A program made the position numbers and the translations under genes. A stretch of DNA of 64,000 bases from Lentinula raphanica (taxonomy: Eukaryota > Basidiomycota > Agaricomycetes > Agaricales > Omphalotaceae). Below the pieces are notes generated by a model. The model saw only the letters and a program-made list of their open reading frames with translations, was not told the DNA's origin and did no database searches. Shown one piece after another: positions 32,600 to 43,169 of this stretch. Numbering within the stretch: the stretch's first letter is position 1; every line of letters begins with the position of its first letter. The stretch is taken from assembly GCA_027919835.1 (NCBI GenBank), contig JANVFP010000005.1:682001-746000 (forward strand). Direction: 5' to 3'.

Positions 32600-33196
32600 G
32601 AGCTTAATCCTAGTTCACTGTTCGATATGATGGAGCTGTCGTAAGTTAGGGACGGAAGAGGCAGAGATATGATTGGTGAGAGACAGGAAGAAAGTGCTTG
32701 TAACGTCAAACTTTCGACAGCGTTGGCACCTGTTCTTTTTCTGACAGCAAGAGCAGCAGCAGGAGTCTGCAGTATCATCTAGTGAGTCCGGGAACTTAGA
32801 TGTTGACAGCAAGAACAACGGGCAGGTTGTGATCGGCACGCATGGTATATGCTGGAGTCAGGCAAGAAGGAATGTCTAAGATAGCAGCGACGACACAAAG
32901 GGCATATTTTGCATGCAGGTAAGCGAATGGTGAGACGAGCAGAAGAAGGCCGAGGTGGAATCTGAATGGATAAAGGACCACAATGACTTGAAGGACCGGA
33001 ACGAGAGTTTGAATTTGCGCAAGTAGGGCAGCATATATTGAAGGAGGAAGTTTGAGGATCGACCTCGTAGGTATGGAAGATGATACCACAACTGAAGCAC
33101 TGATTTGAAGCACGGAAAGCAGTCGAACAAATAGCAGGCATATTAGCAGAAGAAAGAGCAGGACAAAACTCACTTGACGCGTCGCGTCCCAAACAT
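32600..33196 (-). CDS. Possible small Cys-rich gene, structure unresolved
   Basis: Between F-box copies 1 and 2 the minus strand is rich in CXXC pairs spread over two frames: CFSCG..., CCPTC, CKICPLCRRC, CSCCQ, and further down CCCSCCQKKNRCQRC. A possible start is the ATG at 33196 or the internal one at about 33145. Zinc-ribbon-like pairs suggest metal binding, but I could not find a splice model that joins all blocks. It may be a decayed gene. No family is recognised. Confidence 0.25.
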
Positions 33197-33473
33197 GTCC
33201 GAAGCCAGGAAGCTCAATTTTTAAGATAATCGCACCGTTAAAAAACAGATAAAACAGTTTCTTCGTTCAGTTTGAGTATATTTTGAGGAAGACTAAGAGA
33301 AAGATGAAAGTTTGGAAGAGAAAACACGCATTTACATCAGAAAGAGCGAAAGTTATCGGTGTCACGCAAACTACAAACAACTACAAACTCAGACCACACT
33401 CTACGCGGTCCACATGAACCCAGTTGCTTCGCTTCGCTCGCAATAAGTACTGTGCGATGTTTTCTTTCTCTGC

Positions 33474-34959
33474 TTAGTAGCCTCGACGTCTTTTAAGTTT
33501 CCCACCAACATCCCGGTTGCTAGTGAGTACACGAAGCCACCCACTGAGATACCAGTTGTAGCGGAGAGTACCAGATTTGTCATAGTCAAAACCCATATCG
33601 TGGATGTAAATAAAGTCCAAACTTCTGACTTGCTCCGCCAGGCGAGATGCAAACAGTAATAGCGCACGTTCTACACGGTCGACCAGCAACTCGCAGGTGA
33701 CGTTATCACCTTGATTTAGTGAAATGCGCTTCTCGTCTTCGGATCCAAAAATTAGCCGCATATAAAAACAGTCGAGGTGTACAACTCTGAGGGAAGATAA
33801 CTGTGCAAGTGCGTGAGTAAGGTCATTCTAAGGACAAGATCAGCTGTGACTTCAAAGACTGCGAATGTAAGAACGCACTACATCATACATTGCCTCGCGT
33901 GCATCGCAACTGAGATTGAGAGCAAGGTTTTCGAGTTTTGGAAATGAAGAAGCAACGAGCTTGAGTACTTTTATTGGAGAAAGACCAGCCCAAATGGTTC
34001 TCAAGGCAAGTCCCATAACATACCACTCCTGCGAAGATTGGCCAATAGCTCTACGAAATCCAACATTCTGGATAGCGTAAAGATTTCTAAGGTCTTTTTC
34101 TTGATCACTGAAAGGAGATACGAAAGGAGGCATGTGACGAGGGAAATAATTTCCGCAGCCATCGAGGGGCCAGAGCTCGTTTAGGGTTGAATGAGTCGAA
34201 GAAAGCTCAGACAGCCAGGAAAACGAGATGGGCTTGATAGTGTCCGTGTGGATTTGAATTTCGGTCAGTCCTGGAAAAGACTTGGATGATAACTGCTGAT
34301 CGTCGAGTGAGTCCGGATTCAAGAGCTCGAGGCACATGAGCCTCATGCCTTGGTCTAAGTATTTTTGAAGAGTAGGAGAAATTTCCCACTCCGTTCGGTC
34401 ATTGAGTATCACTTTTGACAGGTCAACTTCGCACATGGACTCGTCAGGTAGATCATGGACAAGGACGGTGACATTCGGGTGTGCGAGGATCATTCTGAGC
34501 AAGTCCAAGGTGCCAGGTTTAGCATGGCATCTTAGTAGGTCGACATAGCGGAGCCGTTTGAGTTGGGGAATCACATCCTGTATGCCATGAAGTGGATCGA
34601 AAGAGCTGATGAGCAAAGTTCTGCAATCATCAGTCAAGAGGATGGTCAGTGTTCTGCATGAATCAATCTTACTTTATATATCTCGAAAGAACTGCAAGAT
34701 GCTCCTTCAACTTTTCTAAATGTTGCTGATGCTGAATCTCAGCATTTGCGAAGAGAAAAGGTAGACAAAGTCGACGTGGCTGCCTCCCAGCTACGGAGAG
34801 TGCAAGAAGATCAGGTGAAGCACTCTTGAACAAAGTTCTGGATTTGCGCTGGGTGTACGAGGCTGGCGAGAGTGGCAATATGGGATTGTATGCAATATAC
34901 TCAATGATAAAGTGGAGTAGTTCGTTAGGTAGTGATAGTAGCTGTAGTCGCCGTCGCAT
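33474..34959 (-). CDS. F-box-like protein, array copy 2
   Basis: Three exons: 34959-34673, 34620-33879 and 33827-33474 (460 aa). Exon 2 is 742 bases, exactly as in copy 1, and both introns interrupt the same codons. Shared landmarks are LPNELLHFIIEYIAY near the start, HDLPDESMCEVDLSKVIL, QSSQEWYVMGLALR, and the end WLRVLTSNRDVGG. Role as for copy 1: presumed SCF substrate receptor. It sits in the same orientation, head to tail with its paralogs, so it arose by tandem duplication. Confidence 0.8.
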
Positions 34960-34999
34960 GAGGATAGGATAGCTTCAGGCTTAGTCGACAAGTAACTTA

Positions 35000-35293
35000 G
35001 AGTCCGTTCGGCAAAGGTTGACTGTCAGAATCGACGTCGTTTTTCAGGCGGGTAGACGTGGTCCGGTTGCGGAGCGGCACTGTCCGCATGGCAGACCCTA
35101 GGATAGACCAGCCTAGACCACTAGGGTTACCTTTGCCGACACAGGCTGACACCCAAATCAATACCTTACGAAACCTTTGATTGTTGACTTGGTTCCTTTA
35201 CGCAACGGGAGAGGGCGATCCGGCACCCGGACCACGTCTAACCGGCTGTAAACTGACGTCGGAATCGACAGACAACCTTTGCCGAACGGACTC
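35000..35293. mobile_element. Tourist/PIF-Harbinger-like MITE, copy 1
   Basis: A 294-base element with terminal inverted repeats of about 85 bases (imperfect) beginning GAGTCCGTTCGGCAAAGG on both strands. It is flanked by TTA on each side (34997-34999 and 35294-35296), the TWA duplication used by PIF/Harbinger elements. It has no coding capacity. A relative lies at 58506-58829. Confidence 0.8.
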
Positions 35294-35296
35294 TTA

Positions 35297-35906
35297 GTAA
35301 GTAACGAGAGGAGGCCAGGGGAGGCGCGATGCCACGACAGACCATGAGCGACAGCGACAGACTCGGGAGTCAAATTTCCAGTTTACATAATTGGAAGTTT
35401 GGCGCTAAATCCGAGATAAGATAAGCAAGACGCCAATAGGCGCCCAACTCTACATCGCATTGTAGTAAGTACACCTCTTGTACACCTCTCTTCATTTCGC
35501 CTGTCCGGACTCGATAAAATACACATAATGAGCTCAATGCTCTGGAGCTTTCACCTTAGTGCATGGTGCCCACTTGCGCAGAGGAAAGCCCCAGCCAAAC
35601 CGAATTAGTTGTGCCACTGTCCTCATACTCAGGTCAGTGTTTCTACTACTATCGACCGTCGACTATGGTGCCATCTTCAACTGTTCAGATCTGAAAACTC
35701 TTGAGATAGAGTACCGGCCTCAGTTATTTTGGTTATGAATAGAAATCAGAGATATGCAAAGAGGGTGGAGGCAAGATAGCTTTAGCGAGTAGCACATGTA
35801 CAACGACATCCCTGCTAATTATATATTGTTGCACTCAAGGCTGTGCAGTGTCTCCTGTCTTCATTCGAACAGTCCTTCCTACACTGCTCGGTAAGTCTCC
35901 GCACTA
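35297..35906. other. Intergenic between F-box copies 2 and 3
   Basis: No gene seen; only short open frames without motifs. Confidence 0.5.
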
Positions 35907-37350
35907 TCATCGAAGTTTTCCACCGACATCCCGATTGCTATTGAGTACATGAAGCCACCCAATGAGACGCCAATAACTAGAGTGGATGGAGTCGGATTCG
36001 TAATACGAGATACGACCTGCATCGAATATCCAAATGAAGTCTAGCGTTTTGACTCGCTTCGCAAGGTGAGAAGCCATTAGCAATAGCCCGTGTTCGACTC
36101 GTCCCTCCAACGTATCTGTATCTTGAACTCCCTGGGTGAGTGACATGCGCTTCTTGTCTCGGGACTTGAAAAAAAGCCGCTCATAGAAGCCCTCGAGGTA
36201 CACAGCTCTGAGAGATGATAACTGTATAAGTTGAGAAGCAATCTCATTCTATGTGTGAACAAAAACATCAGTCATGAGTGAGACATATGTGTGAGAACGC
36301 ACAATTTTATACTTGACCAGGTGTCCATCGAGATTGAGGGCAAGAGACTCGAGTTTTGGAAATGAAGAGATAATGAGTTTGAGCATCTTGATCAAAGAAG
36401 TGGTGCCGAGAGTGGCCCGTAAGGCGAGTCCCATAACATGCCACTCCTGCGAGGATTGACCGGCTCTACAAAGACCAACATGCTGGATAGCGTAAGAGTT
36501 TCTGAGGTTCCGTTGGTGGTATTTCTCAATGAAAGAAGCTAGGAAGGGAGGTGTATGATTGACGAAATGAGAATAGTTATCGGAAAGCCAGATTTCGTTC
36601 AGAGTTGGATGACTCGAAGAAAGCACAGGCAGCCAGGAGAATATGAAGGGGCCAGTGGTGTCTATACGTATTGTGATTTCCGTCAGCCCTGGAAACCCCT
36701 TGCATGATATCTGCTTGTCGAGTGAGTCGGGTTTCAAGAGAACTTGGAGGTGCCTCAGTCTCATGCCCTGATTTAGGTATTTCTGAAAAGTAGGACAGAA
36801 TTCCCATCCTATCCGGGAGCTGAGTATCACTTTCGATAAATCGACTTCGCACATAGACTCGTCGGGTAGATCATGGACCAGGACTGATGTGACAGTTGGG
36901 TGCGCAAGTACCGTTGTGAGTAAGTCAGGTTCAACATGACATGTTCGTAGCTCGACATGAAAAAGCTGCTTCAATCGGGGAATTTCATCCCGTATTCCAT
37001 GTAAAGCACTATAAGAGTTTATGTACAGGACTCTGCGAACATCAGCCATGGAATAGACTGCATTTTGCATGATCTATCACTTACTTGATGAACTTCGAAA
37101 AAAGCGCAAGATGTGTCTTCAGCCTCTCTACATGCCCTTGGTCTTCTATCTCGATTTTCGCGAAGAGAATTGGCAGACAGAGCTCACGAAGCCGCCAATC
37201 GACCACAGACAGCGCAAGGAGTTCAGGTGAGGGACGCTGAAATAGTGATGTGGATTTGATAGACGAGCCTGGCCAGTCTGGCAGTATAGGAGTGTATGCA
37301 ATATACTCAGCGATATAGTAGAGTATTTCGTTGGGTAACTGTGGTCGCAT
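35907..37350 (-). CDS. F-box-like protein, array copy 3
   Basis: Three exons: 37350-37085, 37032-36303 and 36248-35907 (445 aa), with intron positions matching copies 1 and 2. The N-terminal F-box-like start is LPNEILYYIAEYIAY. The middle keeps HDLPDESMCEVDLSKVIL almost unchanged from copy 2, and the end keeps WLHVLNSNRDVGG. The first intron falls after ...LFSKFIK in all copies. It shares a 135-bp upstream region with the divergent cis-prenyltransferase. Confidence 0.8.
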
Positions 37351-37485
37351 GAACGATAAATCAGAGTATGTCGTGACTCGTCGAGTAAGTTCGAGTTTGG
37401 TTCGAGTGCAATTTCTGTCACTGTGTCACTGGCGCTGAGTTTGGCGCTCAACGTTGCAGGAGGCGCTCAATCTCATTCTCTCTCA
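37351..37485. promoter_or_regulatory. Short divergent promoter region
   Basis: Only 135 bases separate the start codons of F-box copy 3 (minus) and the cis-prenyltransferase (plus). The two promoters must overlap or be shared. No TATA box is evident. Confidence 0.5.
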
Positions 37486-38665
37486 ATGACTACCCCATCT
37501 TTACTTATCCAGGTCCTTCTTACCTCTCTCCTTCACATCTTTCATTGGATCCTAGCCAGACTCAGAGTAACCCAGCTAGCTCAACGCTCACTCCTTCGAA
37601 TATTAGCATCCGGACCCATTCCTCAACATGTTGGTTTCGTTATGGATGGAAACCGGAGATACGCCAGAGGCAAAGGAAAATTGGTGCAGGAAGGACATGG
37701 GGATGGGTATCTAGCTTTGAGAAGGGTGTGTCGCATCGTTCTTCTTTCGCATTTTCCTTGAATATCGAGGTAACGAAGTGTTGCACAAGGTCTTGGAAAT
37801 ATGTCTTCGCTTGAACATACGTTGCGTGTCTGTGTACGCGTTTGCGATAGATAACTTCAAGAGGCCTGAGCAAGAGGTAAAGGCGCTTATGCAGCTAGCT
37901 GAGAGTAAACTGTTGGAGCTGTGCTCTCATGGGTTAGTTCTCGATCTTGTCCATATAAATGCACAACGACTCTGTCGTGTGCTGACCTTGGTGGTTTCGT
38001 CCTGCAGTGATCTCCTGCAAGAATACGGTGTCAAGCTGAACGTAATAGGCAGGATCAGTCTGTTTCCCGAGTCTGTACAAGCAGCAGTCCGTAGAGCGGA
38101 AGATCTGACGAAGGAGAACAATCGGTGAGCCTAACGCAGATTTCTCGTCCCAACGTCACTCAACATTCGAAATAGTTCAATCCTTAACGTATGTATGCCG
38201 TATTCCTCGCGAGACGAGATGACTACGGCGGTCGAGGATTGTATAAGAGGAGCGTTAATGAAGGATGTAGACTATTTTAGCGCGTGAGTCCACTTAAATA
38301 AGTTCACCCCGTTGACTCTGATTCAAACTTGGCTTAGAGACGATCCGATCGAAGATATTACAGAGGATACCCTGAACTCTCACCTGATGTCCGTGAAACG
38401 AGGCAGCCCACCGCTAGACATCCTCGTTCGTACTAGCGGTGTCAAACGTCTCAGCGATTTCATGTTGTGGCAGGTCAGTCCGTCGATTATTTCTCCCGAT
38501 TGCTTTCTTCATGGACAGATTGCATTATATGTACAGTGCTGCGAGAATACCCAGTTACACTTTAGCAAGACCTACTGGCCAGATTTTGGATTATTCGACT
38601 TTGTGCCGATTATCTTGGAATGGCAAAGGTCGGTGTGGTTTCAAGAGACGAGCCATTTTGTGTAA
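37486..38665 (+). CDS. rer2: Dehydrodolichyl diphosphate synthase (cis-prenyltransferase)
   Basis: Six exons: 37486-37725, 37790-37932, 38008-38124, 38176-38283, 38338-38473 and 38537-38665 (290 aa; yeast Rer2 is about the same length). An N-terminal hydrophobic helix ([19 protein letters not shown]) would hold it at the ER. The catalytic motif [24 protein letters not shown], and [16 protein letters not shown] are clear cis-prenyltransferase regions I, III and V. It elongates farnesyl diphosphate with isopentenyl units in Z configuration to make the dolichol precursor for N-glycosylation and GPI anchors, in complex with a Nus1-type partner. The usual Glu after RTSG is replaced (RTSGVKRLS). 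It ends 113 bases from the convergent BAR-domain gene. Confidence 0.9.
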
Positions 38666-38778
38666 GAGGATTCATGGGTTACATACGTAGACCATACAAA
38701 GCTTCAGTTTCCAATGTCCTCTCTACCCAGGTAAAAAGTACAGTAACCTCTATGTATACATTAGCATATTCCCCATCT

Positions 38779-40123
38779 TCAAGCACCGCATATCGAGAGT
38801 TCACGCATCTCCTGAAGAACACCTTCGACCTGAATGGATATATCATTCAGGTCGTGTCGAGAGTGTAGAAAGTATAGAGCCAACCCACCTGAGCATCCAG
38901 CTGTCCAGCCGCATAGTCATCTCTGACACTGTCGTCGAAGTATCTAGAAGACGTCGTCAATACCTCAACGAAAACCAGAACCTCATAGAAAAACGCACCG
39001 CTGTACACCACTCAACTTCTCGTACCCCTCTTCCGCAAATTTAGATTGCATACGAATCATCGCTTCGAAGCTTGGATCAAAGTACGGGACACGTAAATCA
39101 AGAAGCTGAGGAAGCTCAGCGATGAGTTGGTCATTCAACATATCGAAGACTTCTTTAGCATCGTCGTGTTCTTGTTGAGCCTGATGTTGAATGATATGTT
39201 TTTCATAAGGTAGCTATATAGGAGGCAGGCAGAGAAAGCGCACTTTGGGTAGTTTGGTGGGATCCTCACTCGGTTTATCAATCAGTTTCCTGAGTCTGCT
39301 TCGTGCCGCATCATAGTCGAGGAGCTGGACGATGAAAGGATAGGAGACATGAGCCTACATTATGATTGTGAGTAAGAAGTACGCACCTTCTTGTTCCGTT
39401 TCGCGATATGTTCGTTCACAGTTGGGAAATAAGCACACATCTTTCCTAGGGGTTCCGATATCGCCGTACGGTAAGGTAGGTCCTGGACAAGAACATGTCA
39501 ATAGGGAATAATCGCAGCCTTCATAGAAGAATGTAAAACACACTAATTCACGACCAAACCCTCCATCCAGATCATCCACAGATCTCTTATACGCATGACC
39601 CGCCATTGCACCTTCAGACGTTCGATCTGCGGATCCGTAGAAGATTTCGAGCGTCTCAGCTATACGAGTTTGTGCTGCGGTCATTGCTGAGTGAAAACCG
39701 AATGAGATTGATACGGGTTGGTAGCTATACACTTCGGAACACACCTTTCATTGCATCCCAGTAAGCTTTGCTATCCTTCTGCAGAGCTTGACATTCTTTC
39801 TCAAATCTATGAGTAGCCAAATCAAACACATGGACGTTGAGACAATCAGCAACACGAATGGATATAGGAGGATAACCACACACGTCCGGTATTTTGCCTC
39901 CTCATCGGCAAACTCTCTGTCGACTGTCCGTTCAATTTGCCCAGTCTTTTGAAGGAGCTGCAGAAATAGAACGTCAGATAGAGCCATGAGTGTGCAATTG
40001 AGATATTTACAGTTGTTCCTGCTCGGTTCACTGATTTCTTGAAACTGACGAAGGAAGAGTGGTGAGTGAATCCTTCGCATAAAGAATGTGAGGAACTTCG
40101 ATAACGTACCCTGACCAGCTCAT
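38779..40123 (-). CDS. hob3: Rvs161/Hob3-type BAR-domain protein
   Basis: Ten short exons join without phase conflict: 40123-40110, 40044-40011, 39957-39884, 39806-39745, 39686-39544, 39482-39387, 39324-39244, 39180-38999, 38943-38889 and 38829-38779. The product is 263 aa; Rvs161 and Hob3 are 265 and 264. It starts MSWSGFKKSVNRAGTT and contains KTGQIERTVDREFADEE, TAAQTRIAETLEIFYG, ADRTSEGAMAGHAYKRSVD and LIAELPQLLDLRVPY, the hallmarks of this N-BAR subfamily, with no SH3 domain. The banana-shaped dimer, usually with Rvs167, shapes membrane at endocytic pits and links to actin. Strong conservation makes the call firm. Confidence 0.93.
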
Positions 40124-40687
40124 GATGTTGATTGTTACAGTGTATGCTAAAGCTTGGGTTCAAAGGAGAGGAGAAGGAAGTGAAGTTGACGATGCAGAAC
40201 CGGTCGGATACTTCCGCATCGGAGAATCCGTAAGAACCCTAACCCTAACCGGGCCTCCGTGAGCGCCTGTACTAGGCGCTCCATGTGCAAACTGCCTTTT
40301 AACCTCTTTCAACATGATCATACCATCTTCCAAGCGACGCCCTTTGTACAATTCCCTACCTATGCATCAAGAATGCAATCTTCTCTTCATGCATAATGAA
40401 GTTTTATAACTTGGGGACCAGACCTAGTAGGCGAAGAAATTCTGTTTGTCTACATAGATGCAGCATCTTTCCTCCTCTTTCCTGGTTTCATCACCGCAAG
40501 TCGGAGTCCGCAATGTACCATTGATCTATGTGAATCTGAGCCTTCACTGAACCGGGGGCTCTTCCGCAGGTGAGAATAATTTGCTATCATGTTTTGAAAT
40601 TTGAATCCATTTGGTCGATTTTTCGACTTAACGGGAATTCTGGTTCAAACGTTCATCCCCTTTCGTCGCTCTTTGAATTTCGTCAGT

Positions 40688-41139
40688 CGTTTCAAAGGAC
40701 CCGTGATAATACACCCAAATGTAGTACACGAATTCGTACAAAACACCCCCGAATTTTGGCAAAATCCCGTATATGAGTTCGTACAAAAGACCCGCCGTAG
40801 GCGGGAGCCCGGAGGGATATTTCGTACAAAATGGACCCAGATTTGGTGTGGGATGTCCGGGTTCCAGTCATGAATATTTGTCTAGAAGAAAGCAGATGGG
40901 GGTACGTGCTCGGATAGGCCATACGCGAACGATGATCTGCACAAACATCATCAGCTCGGACAGATTTCTAGGACCGTTTGGGAAGGTTTCCGGAAATTTT
41001 GGCAAAATCTAGGGGCCGTACACGAGTTCGTACAAAATGACCCCCAAAACTTGCTGTCAGGTTCGTACAAAACAGGCCAGATTTGAGTTGGTTTCGTGTA
41101 TGACATCTGGGTGTATCATCACGAGTCCTCGTTTCAATC
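40688..41139. repeat. Palindromic repeat zone with TTCGTACAAAA units
   Basis: Outer arms 40688-40730 and 41095-41139 are imperfect inverted repeats. Inside, TTCGTACAAAA occurs five times (40733, 40778, 40821, 41027, 41062), and a TTTTGGCAAAATC...CGAGTTCGTACAAAA block is repeated directly (about 40753 and 40998). It looks like a degenerate non-autonomous DNA transposon, with no coding capacity. The rest of 40124-41588 shows no gene. Confidence 0.55.
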
Positions 41140-41588
41140 AGTTGTATCAAGGTGTTGAATTTGGAAGTTTAGATAGAGATATGAGGGATTTTTGACCTCC
41201 CGATGGGAAGCTTCAAGCCTGCAATGGGCATTGGGAGGTTTAGCGACACTATAGGCAACCCTTCGGAACACCGAACAGCCCTGAACAGCCTTGACGGCCC
41301 CTGACCCAGCAGGTAGCTACGGTCTACCACATATAAACCTCAATCTCTTCCGACATCTTTCAATCCATTCGCTGGTCGAATTCGTCGTTTGGAACGACCC
41401 ACTTGTAAGTCGCGAGTGCTCAAATAATTGCATACTTAGCCTTGCTGATGAACGAATCATTGATTAGTGCTTAGTATCGCGTCCTTCAACACCGTGTTCA
41501 CGTTTTTCGTCAATGTACTCTCAAGCTCCTCTTATGATCATTTCAGCCCCGTTGTTCTGACCCTGACATGATATAGAACTACTCCTCT

Positions 41589-42441
41589 ATGCTTCTCCAA
41601 CCGTATCTTGCATCTTCCATTGGGTTGTTTGTCTGGGCCGGTGTTCTCGCTGTGACTGTTCACGCCACTCCGTTGGTGAATCAACTGGAATCTCGAGCTA
41701 CCAATGGTGAATTTCAATCAGCATCCTCATTTGAAGCAAGTCTGACGATAGTCCTATGTCCAGAGATCCATCGATATCCCCTCCAAGTCATATTCATTGC
41801 AAACACAATCACGCACACGCCGGTGAAGATAGCCATGGGCCAGAACATCAATGCTCAAGGCGCCGAAACACTGACGCGTGAACATGTGCCGAATTTATGC
41901 TTGGGTACAACCGCCATCCTCCTTTTCCCAATCTTCTAAGGAAGATGTTCAACTCCTGTCATCCCCACAGCTTGACAAGTTGAGCTGGCACACACTCGAG
42001 CAAAGCATGTTTGTGGATCTGGGCAACGTTGTGGCCACCTACGTCAGTCCAGCCTATGTCTTGAATGGGGCACTTCTTGGAGCGTTCAGGAATATGTTTC
42101 AAGGGAAACCCGAGATGCTACTCGAGGCTACCAAGAAGTTGCTCATCGAGAAGAAAGGCGCTCATAAGGGGGCTGACGCATTGTCTGTGTACGACGGTTA
42201 CGAGTACATTTCTGTGGTCCTAATCTGGATGCAACTGCAGGATCCTCACGCAGAAACAGGATTCCAGAAGTTGGGACTTTTGGGAGATGTCACATCTGGC
42301 TGGATTGAGATGTACAAAAAAGGGAAAGCGCTGCAAGAACGACTCACTGAATATCGCTGCATAATTGTCATTGAGTTGCTCCAGGGCAAGTACAGAGAAT
42401 CCGAGTTTTCTTCCAGTCTTCCCTTTTCCAAAAACGCCTAG
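41589..42441 (+). CDS. Predicted secreted protein, unknown function
   Basis: Two exons, 41589-41885 and 41941-42441, joined by a 55-base GT/AG intron in phase (265 aa). The start MLLQPYLASSIGLFVWAGVL is a signal peptide with likely cleavage after VHA. The mature part has no cysteine pattern or catalytic motif I recognise; the second exon is helical and mixed-charge. Further introns in exon 1 cannot be excluded. It may be a lineage-specific secreted protein. Confidence 0.5.
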
Positions 42442-43169
42442 TATGTATGTGTACCGTAGACAAACCGTGATGTTCAAGTATCGGCTTACGCACCGAGACG
42501 CCCAGTGAACGTTTGAACCCTTCCCATTAGTGTATTTCATTGTTTGTCGGGACGCATCCAGTAAGTAGAATCGTCGACATCTGGTAATTTCTTGAACTGG
42601 GACAGAGAGAGGGATACTCAGATTCAACTGAGCTTAGCCTTACGCTTCTTGAAGTTGCCCTTGAAGTTCTTATTTGCCACTCCAGTGCTTTTCACCCCTC
42701 ACTCGCCCTCTCAAGCTCAAGACTGGTGACGCAGTTCTACTATGATCTCATACTAATAGGCTTCTCAGTTTCAACCACTGTGTATCAATTTTGCACTGAT
42801 CGCAGCTCTTCGACTCCGAGCGATTCCAATCGTTCAGAGCCAGTCTGAATCCCGGACGTCTGGTTGAACCTCTTCTTTTCGTACGGCGTAGCATAGCTGA
42901 TTTCTTTGTCGCATACAACACGTTTAGATCGATGGCAACATCGTCCTCTCTTGTGACGATTCATGATTGAGTGACCGACGGAATCATTCACCATCGACGT
43001 TTGCGACAGCTGAGTTTGCAGTAACTTCCAAGTCTCTCTTTGTGTAGGCTACACCAATTGTACGCTTTAAAGCGATAGGATTGAAAGATGTTTCTAAGGA
43101 CTACAGGATGAAATATGTATCATCCGTTTCTCCAAACAGCAGATATCAACTCTACAAGTACTTACAATG
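42442..43169. other. Intergenic, no gene seen
   Basis: Only short frames without motifs or plausible splicing. Confidence 0.5.

Noticed and set aside
42785..42994. 69-codon minus-strand frame
   Set aside because: No motif and no neighbouring exon that would extend it.
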